Positions 1 through 8,987 are shown, counted from the first letter of the stretch. The stretch: 64,000 nt of DNA from JALSHZ01 sp964614535 (GCA_964614535.1 CAZTOZ010000061.1:1-64000); one strand, 5' to 3'. A program made the numbers and translations. Notes: generated from the sequence alone by a model not told the origin.

Positions 1-77
1 CGGCGCGAGCGGCGAGTTCTGAGCGAAACCACACCAGTATCCGACATCCCGGCCTCCCCCGAGTGTTCGGAACGGGA

Positions 78-110
78 AATGCCGCCAAGCCAAGGCTTGG
101 CGGCATTTTT
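78..110 (+). terminator. Rho-independent terminator of an off-window gene
   Basis: A perfect 14-bp stem (78-91 paired with 94-107), a 2-base loop and a run of five T (106-110) form a strong intrinsic terminator for plus-strand transcription. The gene it ends lies before the window; one plus frame closes with TGA at 20-22, but too little is visible to name it. Confidence 0.85.
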
Positions 111-132
111 CGTTTGGGCGCCGACAACGGCA

Positions 133-407
133 TGCTGCGCTTTGCCCAACCTACGGCTACGATGCTCCTGTCATCAAGAGCGAAGCGCGGCGATATCCTG
201 ATGACGGAGTACCTTCCGGGAGATTGCTTCGCTGGCGCTCGCAATGACGGGGGTGTCGTTGCGAGGAGCGACAGCAGGATGTTGGGCACGCTTCGCTTTG
301 CCCAACCTACGGTACGATGCCCTGTCATCGCGAGCGGAGCGTGGCGATCTCCTGACGACGGAGCACCGTTCAGGAGATTGCTTCGCTGGCGCTCGCAATG
401 ACGGGGG
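133..407. repeat. Two tandem copies of a palindromic intergenic repeat (period about 155 bp)
   Basis: Copy 1 spans about 133-253 and copy 2 about 289-407. Each copy starts with a shared module (CTTTGCCCAACCTACGG, from 140 and 296) and ends with the same module (GCTTCGCTGGCGCTCGCAAT, ending at 244 and 398). Within copy 2 the segment 324-355 is an imperfect inverted repeat of 370-402, so each unit can fold into a long hairpin. This looks like the dispersed GTCATTGCGAGCG-type palindromes common in intergenic DNA of proteobacteria (recognised from memory). The short open frames across it are repeat-derived and unlikely to be genes. Confidence 0.75.
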
Positions 408-482
408 TTTGCTTGCCCGGACCAACCGCTATTGCCTCGCCGGGATTCCCCCAAAATCCCGCATTTTCATGCAATATTCGCG
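408..482. other. Intergenic DNA with a small hairpin downstream of the LysR gene
   Basis: Between the repeat and the LysR stop codon, arms 441-447 and 455-461 form a 7-bp perfect stem with a 7-base loop. No T tract follows on the minus strand, so it is at best a weak 3' hairpin for the LysR transcript. Nothing else is recognisable here. Confidence 0.35.
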
Positions 483-1400
483 CTAGGCCGATTTTTGGAA
501 ACACTCACGGGTGATGTCGATGAAGCGCCGCGCCGGTGCGGCGAGAAAACGTCCCTTGTGGGTGACGATGCCGTAGCTGCGGTGCGGAAAGTATTTGCTG
601 ATGTCGATCACCGCCAGTTCCTGCCGGTCGTTCTCGGTGATACAGACATCGGTGACGATGGAGACTCCCATGCCAAGCTTGACGTAGCGTTTGATCACCT
701 CCCAGCCTCCGGCCTCCAGCGCCACGTTGAAGCTGACACTGTGCTGGGCGAAGATCATCTTGACGATGCGCCAGGTGGAGAGATGGCGCGGCGGCAGGAT
801 CAGCCCGTACTGGCCGATGTCCTGCAACGAGGGGTCGGCCTTGTGGGCGAGCGGATGGTCCGGCGGCGTGATCAGCACCGGATGGTAGGTCACGAAGGGC
901 TCGTACTCGATATCGGCGGGAATATCGAGCATCGAACCGACCGCCAGATCCGCCTCGTCGCGCAGCAGCAATTCCAGACCATCCCGGCCGGTGACGTTGG
1001 CGAGCCGCAGGCGGATGCCGGGATACTGTTCGGCAAACGAGCGGATCGGCCCCGGCAGCACGTAGAGAATCGTCGATTCGCCGGCGGCGATCGTCAGCTC
1101 GCCGGTGGTCAGATTGCCGCAGTGGGCCTCGAAGGTCTCCTGCAGATGATCGATACCCTGCACCAGCGGCTGCGCCAGATTCCAGAGGATCTCCCCCTCG
1201 ACCGTCAGCTTCAGATGGGGGCCGCGGCGCTCGAACAGCTGCGCGCCGATCTCCCGCTCCAACGCCTGGATCTGCAACGAAATGGTCGGCTGGCTGGCAT
1301 AGAGCGACTCCGCCGCCTTGGTGACGCTGCCGAGCTTCGCCGTCTGGCAGAAGGCCCGCAGTTTCTTCAGCTTGTTTTGCTTGTAATTGACGCCGGCCAA
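483..1400 (-). CDS. LysR-family transcriptional regulator
   Basis: A 305-residue LysR-type regulator. An N-terminal winged helix-turn-helix lies at about residues 11-68 (recognition helix near SQPTISLQIQALEREIG, 36-52), followed by the periplasmic-binding-like effector domain from about residue 100 to the end. The length is normal for the family. I place the start at a TTG (1398-1400) because a GGAGG Shine-Dalgarno sits five bases before it; no in-frame ATG with a ribosome site is near, and an upstream extension would run into ppsR. It is divergent from ppsR, and a palindrome lies just upstream of it (1412-1425), as is usual for autoregulated LysR genes. The effector is unknown. The domain is distantly CysB/CysL-like, which is not enough for a name. 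Control of the neighbouring PEP operon is plausible but inferred. Confidence 0.85.
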   Translation of the reverse strand: MAGVNYKQNKLKKLRAFCQTAKLGSVTKAAESLYASQPTISLQIQALEREIGAQLFERRGPHLKLTVEGEILWNLAQPLVQGIDHLQETFEAHCGNLTTGELTIAAGESTILYVLPGPIRSFAEQYPGIRLRLANVTGRDGLELLLRDEADLAVGSMLDIPADIEYEPFVTYHPVLITPPDHPLAHKADPSLQDIGQYGLILPPRHLSTWRIVKMIFAQHSVSFNVALEAGGWEVIKRYVKLGMGVSIVTDVCITENDRQELAVIDISKYFPHRSYGIVTHKGRFLAAPARRFIDITRECFQKSA

Positions 1401-1411
1401 GGCAGCCTCCG

Positions 1412-1425
1412 ATACATTGATGTAT
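1412..1425. promoter_or_regulatory. Palindrome between the LysR gene and ppsR (candidate LysR site)
   Basis: Arms ATACAT and ATGTAT flank a TG centre. It lies 12 bp upstream of the LysR TTG start and about 87 bp before ppsR. LysR proteins usually bind T-N11-A dyads in the divergent region beside their own gene, so this is the best operator candidate. No footprint-like second site is obvious. Confidence 0.45.
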
Positions 1426-1511
1426 ACAATGGTGATGATAGGTTGGATTGAATTGATTAGAAACCCTGCGGTGCGCAGAGTTCCGTGGAAAGCGCCACGA
1501 TCATCACGCCG

Positions 1512-2369
1512 ATGCCCGACACGCCCCGCCAGCACGTCTTCTTCGTCTCCGAGAGCACCGGCATCACCGCCGAGACCTTTGGCAACAGCCTGCTGACGCA
1601 GTTTCCGGGCATCCGCTTCGAACGCCACTACCTGCCGTTCACCAACACCATCGAAAAGGCGGCCACGCTGATCGACGAGCTGACGCAGATCCACCGGGAC
1701 ACCGGTCGCAAGGCGCTGGTCTTCGCCACCATGCCCGATCCCGGGATCGACCAGATGCTGGCCGAGGCCCCGTGTCACTACTACGAGATCTTCGAGCGTT
1801 TCCTGCCGGCACTGGCCGCGGATCTGGGCACTGCGCCGTCACGCCGCCGCGGCCACGCCCACGGATTGGTGAACAGCCACCACTACGAGGCGCGCATCGA
1901 CACGGTCAACTACGCACTCAACCACGACGACGCCGTCTCGCTGAAGAATCTCGACGATGCCGACATCATCCTGATCGGCGTATCGCGTTCGGGCAAGACA
2001 CCGACCGCGCTCTATCTCGCGCTGCACTACGGACTGAAGGCGGCCAACTACCCGCTGACCGACGACGACTTCGAACGCGGTCGGCTGCCGGAGGCGATCG
2101 AGCGCAATCTCGACAAGGTGGTGGCGATCACCATCGACCCGTTCCGGCTACGGCAGATTCGGGAAAAACGCCGACCGGGGAGCCGCTATGCTGCCCTGGA
2201 GACCTGCCGCCGCGAAGTGGCCGCGGCGGCGCGCCTGTTCCGCCGCTACGGACTGCAACCGCTGGAGACCACCAACAGCTCGATCGAGGAGCTGGCCGCC
2301 GGCATCGTCAAACGACGGCAGCACCGGCGACGGCACACCGATCTCCCCTTCGACCCAACCGCGGAATGA
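1512..2369 (+). CDS. ppsR: PEP synthase regulatory protein (bifunctional kinase/pyrophosphorylase)
   Basis: A 285-residue member of the PpsR (DUF299) family. These cytosolic enzymes inactivate PEP synthase by ADP-dependent phosphorylation of an active-site Thr and reactivate it by Pi-dependent removal. The N-terminus (RQHVFFVSESTGITAE) and the P-loop GVSRSGKT (156-163) match E. coli PpsR, as do the blocks HDD..SLKNLDDADIIL and ATIDP-like ITIDPFRLRQIRE. The ATG at 1512 gives the N-terminus that best matches the family; an in-frame GTG at 1485 would add nine residues. The ppsA start follows after 23 bp, so regulator and target are cotranscribed. The gene is divergent from a LysR regulator. Confidence 0.93.
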   Translation: MPDTPRQHVFFVSESTGITAETFGNSLLTQFPGIRFERHYLPFTNTIEKAATLIDELTQIHRDTGRKALVFATMPDPGIDQMLAEAPCHYYEIFERFLPALAADLGTAPSRRRGHAHGLVNSHHYEARIDTVNYALNHDDAVSLKNLDDADIILIGVSRSGKTPTALYLALHYGLKAANYPLTDDDFERGRLPEAIERNLDKVVAITIDPFRLRQIREKRRPGSRYAALETCRREVAAAARLFRRYGLQPLETTNSSIEELAAGIVKRRQHRRRHTDLPFDPTAE

Positions 2370-2392
2370 ACGAAACCGCCGAGGAGAACGCC

Positions 2393-4825
2393 ATGAACGA
2401 CTACATCATCCGGCTCGACCAGCTCACCATCGACGACGTGCCCAAGGTGGGCGGCAAGAACGCCTCGCTCGGAGAGATGATCCGCAACCTCGGCGGGCTT
2501 GGGGTGCGGGTGCCGGGCGGCTTTGCGACGACCGCGCACGCCTATCGCGAGTTTCTCGCCCACGACGGGCTCGACCGGCGCATCGCCGCTGCCCTCGACG
2601 CCCTCGACATCGATGACGTCAAGGCGCTGGCCGACACCGGCGCGCGGATCCGCCAGTGGATTCTGGAGACACCATTGCAACCGGCCTTTGCCGAGGCCAT
2701 CGATACCGCCTGGCGGCAGTTGATGGCGGAATACGGCGAGGCGGCGAGCTGGGCGGTGCGCTCCTCGGCCACGGCCGAGGATCTGCCCGACGCCTCGTTC
2801 GCCGGCCAGCAGGAGACCTATCTCAACGTACGCGGGCTCGACAACCTCAAACAGACCATCCGCAAGGTCTTCGCCTCACTCTTCACCGACCGTGCCATCG
2901 CCTACCGCGAGCATCAGGGCTTCGACCACCACAAGGTGGCACTGTCGGCGGGGGTGCAGAAGATGGTGCGCTCCGATCTCGCCGCCAGCGGCGTCATGTT
3001 CACGCTGGACACCGAGTCGGGTTTCCGCGACGCGGTCTTCATCACCGGCAGCTACGGCCTCGGCGAGATGGTGGTGCAGGGCGCGGTCAATCCCGACGAG
3101 TTCTATGTCCACAAGCCGACACTGGCGGCCGGGCGCCCCGCCATCCTACGGCGCAACCTGGGCGCCAAGGCAGTCCGCATGGTCTATGGCGATGGCGCCA
3201 CCGCGGTGAAGATCGTCGAGACCGACCCCAACGACCGGCAACGCTTCTGCATCGAGGACGAGCAGGTGGAGGCGCTGGCGCGCCAGGCGGTCACCATCGA
3301 GGAACACTACCGCCGGCCGATGGACATCGAATGGGCGCTGGACGGCATCGACGGCCAGCTCTACATCGTCCAGGCACGGCCGGAGACCGTGCAGAGCCAG
3401 AGCGGTCGCGTAATCGAGAAATACCGCCTGAAATCACGCGGCCGGGTACTGGCCGAAGGGCGTTCGATCGGCTCGAAGATCGGCACCGGCGCCGCCCACG
3501 TCATTCGCAGCCTCGACGAGATGGACCGGCTCCAGCCGGGCGACGTGCTGGTCACCGACATGACCGATCCCGACTGGGAACCGGTCATGAAACGCGCCTC
3601 GGCCATCGTCACCAATCGCGGCGGCCGCACCTGCCATGCCGCCATCATCGCCCGCGAGCTGGGGGTGCCGGCGGTGGTCGGCTGCGGCAATGCCACCGAC
3701 GCCATCCCCGACGGCCAGGCGGTGACCGTCTCCTGCGCTGAGGGCGACACCGGCTACATCTACGAAGGCATCCTCGACTACGAGGTGATCCGCACCGAAC
3801 TGACCGAGATGCCGGACCTGCCAGTCAAGGTGATGATGAACGTCGGCAACCCCGACCGCGCCTTCGATTTCGCCCAGATCCCCAATCAGGGCGTGGGGCT
3901 GGCGCGGATGGAGTTCATCATCAACAACATGATCGGCATCCACCCGCGCGCCCTGCTCGAACACCACCAGCTCGACCCCGAGCTGCAACAGGCGATCCGC
4001 CAGCGCACCATGGCCTGGGGCGAACCGCGCGACTTCTTCGTCAAGCGGGTCGCCGAAGGGGTCTCGACGATCGCCGCCGCCTTCTGGCCGAAGCCGGTGA
4101 TCCTGCGGATGTCCGACTTCAAGTCCAACGAATACGCCAATCTGCTCGGTGGCGAACGCTACGAACCGGAGGAGGAGAACCCGATGCTCGGCTTTCGCGG
4201 CGCGGCCCGCTACCTCTCCGAGGCATTCCGGCCCTGCTTCGAGATGGAGTGCGAGGCCATCCGCCACGTCCGTAACACGATGGGACTGACCAATCTGGAA
4301 GTGATGATTCCGTTCGTCCGCACGCTGCAAGAGGCCGAGGCGGTGACGCGCCTGCTTGCCGCCAACGGGCTGGCACGCGGCGACAACGGCCTGCGCCACA
4401 TCATGATGTGCGAGCTGCCATCCAACGCGGTGCTGGCGGAGCGGTTCCTGGAACACTTCGACGGTTTTTCCATCGGCTCCAACGACATGACCCAGCTGAC
4501 CCTCGGCCTCGACCGCGACTCCTCGCTGATCGCCGCCGAATTCGACGAGCGCGATCCGGCCGTCAAGGCGATGCTGGAGCTGGCCATCGGCGCTTGCCAA
4601 AAGGCGGGGAAATACGTCGGCATCTGCGGCCAGGGGCCCTCCGACCATCCCGACCTGGCGGCATGGTTGATGCGGCAGGGCATCTCCAGCATTTCGCTCA
4701 ATCCCGATACCGTCACCGCCACCTGGTTGCGGCTGGCGGACGCCCCGGTGACGAAGCGGCCCCCGGCGCCCGACCGCCGGTCCGCCACCGGCGATCCCGA
4801 CCCGGCGACGGGCTCCCTCCGATGA
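2393..4825 (+). CDS. ppsA: Phosphoenolpyruvate synthase
   Basis: An 810-residue pyruvate, water dikinase (E. coli 792). It converts pyruvate, ATP and water to PEP, AMP and Pi, feeding gluconeogenesis. The order is an N-terminal ATP-grasp domain, a central swivelling phosphohistidine domain with GGRTCHAAIIARELG (His415), and a C-terminal PEP/pyruvate TIM barrel with the catalytic Cys in GICGQGPSDHP (Cys745). ATG 2393 is preceded by GAGGAG. The last 25 or so residues after the barrel are a Pro/Arg-rich tail not needed for the fold. The stop codon overlaps the start of the next gene (ATGA), implying translational coupling. Its activity should be set by the adjacent PpsR. Confidence 0.97.
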   Translation: MNDYIIRLDQLTIDDVPKVGGKNASLGEMIRNLGGLGVRVPGGFATTAHAYREFLAHDGLDRRIAAALDALDIDDVKALADTGARIRQWILETPLQPAFAEAIDTAWRQLMAEYGEAASWAVRSSATAEDLPDASFAGQQETYLNVRGLDNLKQTIRKVFASLFTDRAIAYREHQGFDHHKVALSAGVQKMVRSDLAASGVMFTLDTESGFRDAVFITGSYGLGEMVVQGAVNPDEFYVHKPTLAAGRPAILRRNLGAKAVRMVYGDGATAVKIVETDPNDRQRFCIEDEQVEALARQAVTIEEHYRRPMDIEWALDGIDGQLYIVQARPETVQSQSGRVIEKYRLKSRGRVLAEGRSIGSKIGTGAAHVIRSLDEMDRLQPGDVLVTDMTDPDWEPVMKRASAIVTNRGGRTCHAAIIARELGVPAVVGCGNATDAIPDGQAVTVSCAEGDTGYIYEGILDYEVIRTELTEMPDLPVKVMMNVGNPDRAFDFAQIPNQGVGLARMEFIINNMIGIHPRALLEHHQLDPELQQAIRQRTMAWGEPRDFFVKRVAEGVSTIAAAFWPKPVILRMSDFKSNEYANLLGGERYEPEEENPMLGFRGAARYLSEAFRPCFEMECEAIRHVRNTMGLTNLEVMIPFVRTLQEAEAVTRLLAANGLARGDNGLRHIMMCELPSNAVLAERFLEHFDGFSIGSNDMTQLTLGLDRDSSLIAAEFDERDPAVKAMLELAIGACQKAGKYVGICGQGPSDHPDLAAWLMRQGISSISLNPDTVTATWLRLADAPVTKRPPAPDRRSATGDPDPATGSLR

Positions 4826-7290
4826 ACGCGGGCTACGGCGGCGCCTGGCTCACCGACGTCGACGACACGCTGTTCAAGTCCGGCGAATTCCCCGACGACG
4901 CGCGGATCGCGGCCCTGGCCGACCACCTCCGCGTGCTGAAGAGACACGACATCCTGTGGGCGCCGGTCAGCGGCGTCGCCATCGAAAAAATGGGGCCGAG
5001 GCTGCTCTACCGGCTGCCCGAGGATCTGCTCGACCACGTCGTCTATTACGGTGGCGAAGGCAGCAGCAGGCACCACTACGACCCCGTTCAGAAACGCTGG
5101 CGTCACGATCCCGACTTCGAACGCCATTTCTCGCCGGCCCAGGCGCTGGCGATCGTCGGTGAAGAGCGGCTGCGCAAGGCGTTGCACCACCATCACCAAG
5201 CAGCCCGCACCGAGACCGAGATCGAAAGGCTGCTGGCCGATGCCCGGGAACGGCTGCGGCGCGCTGGCTTCGACGACCGGCTCTGCCTCGTCGACGAGCT
5301 GGAGCGGCGGCTCGACGAGGCGGGATTCGACCGCGCCCGGGCCGAGACCTATTTTCGCGGCGGCGCCGTCAGCTGGATGATGCTCGGCGACGTCTCGGTC
5401 GATCACTACCGCGGGGAACGGGAAACCACGCAGCGCAACGCGCTGAACGACCATCTGCAGCGGCGCCTCGACGAACTGGACCGGCTGCGCGCGCTGGGCG
5501 ACGGCGCAGTGACGATGCCCTACCGCCACGCCACCCGCGGCATCAAGCTGGTGCTGGAGGGCAACGACAAGGGTCGCGCCGCCGAGGATCTGATCGCCCG
5601 GGGCATCCCCGCCGACGCGATTCTCTTTACCGGCAACGAACTCTACCGTGGCGGCAACGACGATTCGGTACGGCGGGTCGAGGGCATCACGCTGCTGTCG
5701 GTGGGTGAACGGGCCGATCCCGGCGTCATCGATGGCGGCGTGCAAACCGAGGCGCTGTGGCAGTGGATGGCGGAGCTCACCACGGCGCTGGAGAAGGGCC
5801 AGCCCTGGCCAAAGCTGCTGCGGACGCTGCCGGAGCGGGCACGGCGCAAAGGCTATCTGCGCGACATCGCACGCTTGCAATCGGCCTGTGATCGCCATTG
5901 CCCGCTGCCGGCGGACACGCTGCGCTCGATCGACGACCAATTCCTGCTGGATTTTCACCTGCGCCACCGCGCGCTTTTCCTGCAAGCGAGAAAGGATCAG
6001 GAAAAACTGAAGAAAACCGAGTATGCGCTGGTCGCCCGCCTCGCCTCGTTGAAGACCCTGCCCTACGACCATGCCCGCAAGATCGTGCGCGAGCTGTTCG
6101 ATCACAGCAAGCAGGCCGATCACCACCGGGTGGCGCGACGGCTCAAGCAGCATCTGCTGCCGGAGATCAAGGCGCTGCTGCAACAGTTGCTGCTCGACCA
6201 GACCGACCTGAAGCCAAAGAAGATACGCAACCGGTTTCGTCAGGTCGGCGGCATCGAAGAGATCGGCGAGGCCCTCCGGGCACTGCTCGGCGCCGCGGGG
6301 ACGGACGACCCGCAGGCGGACTTCGACCAGGCGATGGGCATCGTCAACCACTGGGCCTACAGCCTCGAGGAGACCATCGGCAAATATTTCACCCGCCACG
6401 CCCGCTGGTGCCGCAGGCGGCTCGATCTGCAACGGGCGGTGATGACCGACCCCGCGCTGCGACAGAACCTGCCATCGATCGACAGCGACCGTTTCTTCGC
6501 CTTCTACCGCTGGCTGGCGCCACGGCTGGAACGCTCCCCCCACGCCAAGGACCTGGACAAACCGACCATCGTGCTGGTCTCCGGCACCTCCGGCGTCGGC
6601 AAATCGACGATCTCACAGAAAATCTCACTGGCGATGGGCATCCCGACCGGCTTCTCGTCGGACGTGGCGTCACGCTCGGTCATGCGTCAGGCGATGCGCT
6701 TTCTGCTCGGTGAGGAGAAGGCGCGGGAGACCTTTCCGGAGCTTTTCGGCTCATCTTTCGAGAAGGACTCGCTCGAGTGGTTCTACGCCCACGCGATGCT
6801 GACGATGGTCGGCGTCACCGGCAACATCGAGCGACTGGTGAAGGAGAACATCTCGGCGGTCATCGACGGCGTGGCGCTCATTCCCGGGACACTGCCAGCG
6901 ATCTATTTCGAGACCGCCAATATCGTCTGGCTCACCATCTGCGTCGGCGACGAACAACGCCACTACGAACGCCTCGCCACCCGCAGTGAAACCGGCGTCC
7001 AGCGCGGCGGTTCCCGCCGTTACCAGCAGCGTTTCACCGCGATCCGGCACAACCACGACCATCTGGTGACAATGGCCCGTCGCGTCGGCACGCCGGTCAT
7101 CGACAATGGCGACGATCTCGACCGCGCCATCGAAGAGGCGATCCGCCACGTGGCCAGCCCGTTCGCGGAACGCGCCCCCCGCATCGACGACCCGATACGG
7201 GAACGGGTGGAGAAGAGTCTGCAGGAGCGCACCACCTGGGAGGTGCAGAAGCCGCTCGATGGCGATCAGGCCGCCTCGACGTCACGCTGA
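4822..7290 (+). CDS. Fused HAD-family phosphatase and 2-phosphoglycerate-kinase-like P-loop kinase
   Basis: An 822-residue two-enzyme fusion. Residues 1 to about 310 look like a Cof/IIB-type HAD phosphatase: motif I DVDDTL (nucleophile Asp12, acid/base Asp14), a motif III lysine in GNDKGRAAEDL, and an acidic motif IV region FTGNELYRGGNDDS. A helical, charged middle section (about 330-575) has no domain I recognise. From 575 a kinase domain follows: P-loop GTSGVGKST (588-596), then SSDVASRSVMRQAMR and VIDGVALIPGTLP, closely paralleling archaeal 2-phosphoglycerate kinase. The ATP-cone usually found before that kinase is not apparent. ATGA overlap with ppsA indicates coupling. Its 3' end overlaps leuA by 25 bp. 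Substrates of both halves are unproven; 2-phosphoglycerate, two steps from PEP, is the obvious candidate. Confidence 0.75.
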   Translation: MNAGYGGAWLTDVDDTLFKSGEFPDDARIAALADHLRVLKRHDILWAPVSGVAIEKMGPRLLYRLPEDLLDHVVYYGGEGSSRHHYDPVQKRWRHDPDFERHFSPAQALAIVGEERLRKALHHHHQAARTETEIERLLADARERLRRAGFDDRLCLVDELERRLDEAGFDRARAETYFRGGAVSWMMLGDVSVDHYRGERETTQRNALNDHLQRRLDELDRLRALGDGAVTMPYRHATRGIKLVLEGNDKGRAAEDLIARGIPADAILFTGNELYRGGNDDSVRRVEGITLLSVGERADPGVIDGGVQTEALWQWMAELTTALEKGQPWPKLLRTLPERARRKGYLRDIARLQSACDRHCPLPADTLRSIDDQFLLDFHLRHRALFLQARKDQEKLKKTEYALVARLASLKTLPYDHARKIVRELFDHSKQADHHRVARRLKQHLLPEIKALLQQLLLDQTDLKPKKIRNRFRQVGGIEEIGEALRALLGAAGTDDPQADFDQAMGIVNHWAYSLEETIGKYFTRHARWCRRRLDLQRAVMTDPALRQNLPSIDSDRFFAFYRWLAPRLERSPHAKDLDKPTIVLVSGTSGVGKSTISQKISLAMGIPTGFSSDVASRSVMRQAMRFLLGEEKARETFPELFGSSFEKDSLEWFYAHAMLTMVGVTGNIERLVKENISAVIDGVALIPGTLPAIYFETANIVWLTICVGDEQRHYERLATRSETGVQRGGSRRYQQRFTAIRHNHDHLVTMARRVGTPVIDNGDDLDRAIEEAIRHVASPFAERAPRIDDPIRERVEKSLQERTTWEVQKPLDGDQAASTSR

Positions 7291-8933
7291 GCCGCCCGGT
7301 TCAATGCCGACACCATCGCCCGCAACGACGCCGACACCGTATCCTGGCTGAAGGCGGCACCGGCGATCCGCTCGCCATCGACATTGAGCAACACATAGGC
7401 GACCGCCTCGGCATCGGTCCCCGCCGAGAGGGCGTGTTCGCCGTAGTCCACGACGCTCAGACGCCCGCCCCGCCACTGTGACCAGGCATCGACGAAGGCG
7501 GCGATGGCACCGTCGCCGCGCCCCTGCAGCAGGATCTCACCCGCGTCGGTGGCCAGCGTCACGGCCAGCTCGTCGCCATCCTCCCCCTTGAGGCGATAGC
7601 CGAGCAGCCGTACCGGCGCCTGGTCACGGACGAAGGTGTCACAAAAGATCCGGTGGATGTCATCGCCACCGAGTTCGCCCCCGCGACACTCGCTCTCCGC
7701 CTGCACGCTCCGGGCCAGCTCCACCTGCATCCAGCGGGGCAACCGCAGACCGTGATCCCGCTCCAGCACGAAGGCGATCCCGCCCTTGCCGGACTGGCTG
7801 TTGACGCGAATCACCGCTTGATAGTCGCGGCCCAGATCGGCCGGGTCGATCGGCAGATAGGCGACGTCCCACGGTTCGTCGTCGCGCTGCGCGGCCAGGC
7901 ACTTGCGGATCGCATCCTGGTGACTGCCGGAGAAAGCGGTGTAGACCAGCTCGCCGACCCAGGGATGACGCGGATGCACCGGCAACCCGGTACAGGCCCG
8001 GTAGACCGCGATCATCTCATCCGGGTTGGAGAGATCGAGCCGGGGATCGATCCCCTGGCTGTAGAGGTTCATTGCCAGCGTCACGATGTCCATGTTGCCG
8101 GTGCGCTCGCCATTGCCGAACAGTGTGCCCTCGACACGATCGGCCCCCGCCAGCAACGCCAGTTCCGCCGCCGCCACCGCACCGCCCCGGTCGTTGTGGG
8201 TATGGACCGAGACGACGAGGCTGTCACGCCGCGCCACCTGCCGGCAGAAGCACTCCACCTGATCGGCGAAGACGTTGGGGGTCGCCACCTCCACCGTCGC
8301 CGGGAGGTTGATGATGGCCGGTCGCGCTGGCGTCGGCTGCCAGACATCGATGACCGCGTTGCAGATCTCGACGGCGAAATCCACTTCGGTGGCGGTGAAG
8401 CTCTCCGGCGAATACTGAAACGTCCAGCGGGTCTCCGGGCGCCTGGCCGCCTCGCGCCGCACCCAGCGCGCGCCAGCCACGGCGATATCGACGATGCCCT
8501 GCCGGGAGCGGCCGAAGACCTTTTCCCGCTGCGTCGGCGAGGTGGAGTTGTAGACGTGGACGATGGCGCGCTCGACCCCCTCCAGCGCCTCGAAGGTGCG
8601 CACGATCAGCTCCTCACGCGCCTGCACCAACACCTGCACGGTGACGTCGCGGGGAATCTGCCGCGCCTCGATCAACCAACGCAGGAAATCGTACTCATGC
8701 CGGCTCGCCGCCGGAAAACCCACTTCGATCTGCCGGAATCCGAGATCGACCAGCAACGCCCACATGCGTCGCTTCTGCGCCACCGTCATCGGCTCCAGCA
8801 GGGCCTGGTTGCCGTCACGCAGATCGACACTGGCCCAGACCGGCGCCTTGGTGATGCGTCGGTCGGGCCAACGGCGGTCGGGATTGTGCACCGTCGGCGG
8901 CGGAGCGTACTTGCGGTGATCGAACGATGTCAT
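7266..8933 (-). CDS. leuA: 2-isopropylmalate synthase (type 2)
   Basis: A 555-residue enzyme condensing acetyl-CoA with 2-oxoisovalerate, the first committed step of leucine synthesis. The TIM barrel shows SVDLRDGNQAL (Arg39, Asp40), the metal-binding HTHND (His244, His246) and GNGERTGN (Asn280). A C-terminal regulatory (LeuA dimer/allosteric) domain runs from about 430 to the end. The long N-terminal form with the block YAPPPTVHNPDRRWPDR marks it as LeuA type 2. ATG 8933 is chosen because the protein begins at the conserved family N-terminus; an upstream in-frame start at 8972 is possible. It is divergent from an Lrp/AsnC regulator, and leuBCD are not nearby. The 3' end overlaps the preceding convergent gene by 25 bp. 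Confidence 0.95.
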   Translation of the reverse strand: MTSFDHRKYAPPPTVHNPDRRWPDRRITKAPVWASVDLRDGNQALLEPMTVAQKRRMWALLVDLGFRQIEVGFPAASRHEYDFLRWLIEARQIPRDVTVQVLVQAREELIVRTFEALEGVERAIVHVYNSTSPTQREKVFGRSRQGIVDIAVAGARWVRREAARRPETRWTFQYSPESFTATEVDFAVEICNAVIDVWQPTPARPAIINLPATVEVATPNVFADQVECFCRQVARRDSLVVSVHTHNDRGGAVAAAELALLAGADRVEGTLFGNGERTGNMDIVTLAMNLYSQGIDPRLDLSNPDEMIAVYRACTGLPVHPRHPWVGELVYTAFSGSHQDAIRKCLAAQRDDEPWDVAYLPIDPADLGRDYQAVIRVNSQSGKGGIAFVLERDHGLRLPRWMQVELARSVQAESECRGGELGGDDIHRIFCDTFVRDQAPVRLLGYRLKGEDGDELAVTLATDAGEILLQGRGDGAIAAFVDAWSQWRGGRLSVVDYGEHALSAGTDAEAVAYVLLNVDGERIAGAAFSQDTVSASLRAMVSALNRAAQRDVEAA

Positions 8934-8987
8934 GGCGTGGCCTGTCACATTGCACTGAGAGGAAGACAGCATATATCAAACGATACC

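Noticed and set aside
63..486. Short open frames on both strands in the first 0.5 kb
   Set aside because: They are translations of the palindromic repeats (recurring GDCFAGARNDGG-type peptides) rather than genes.
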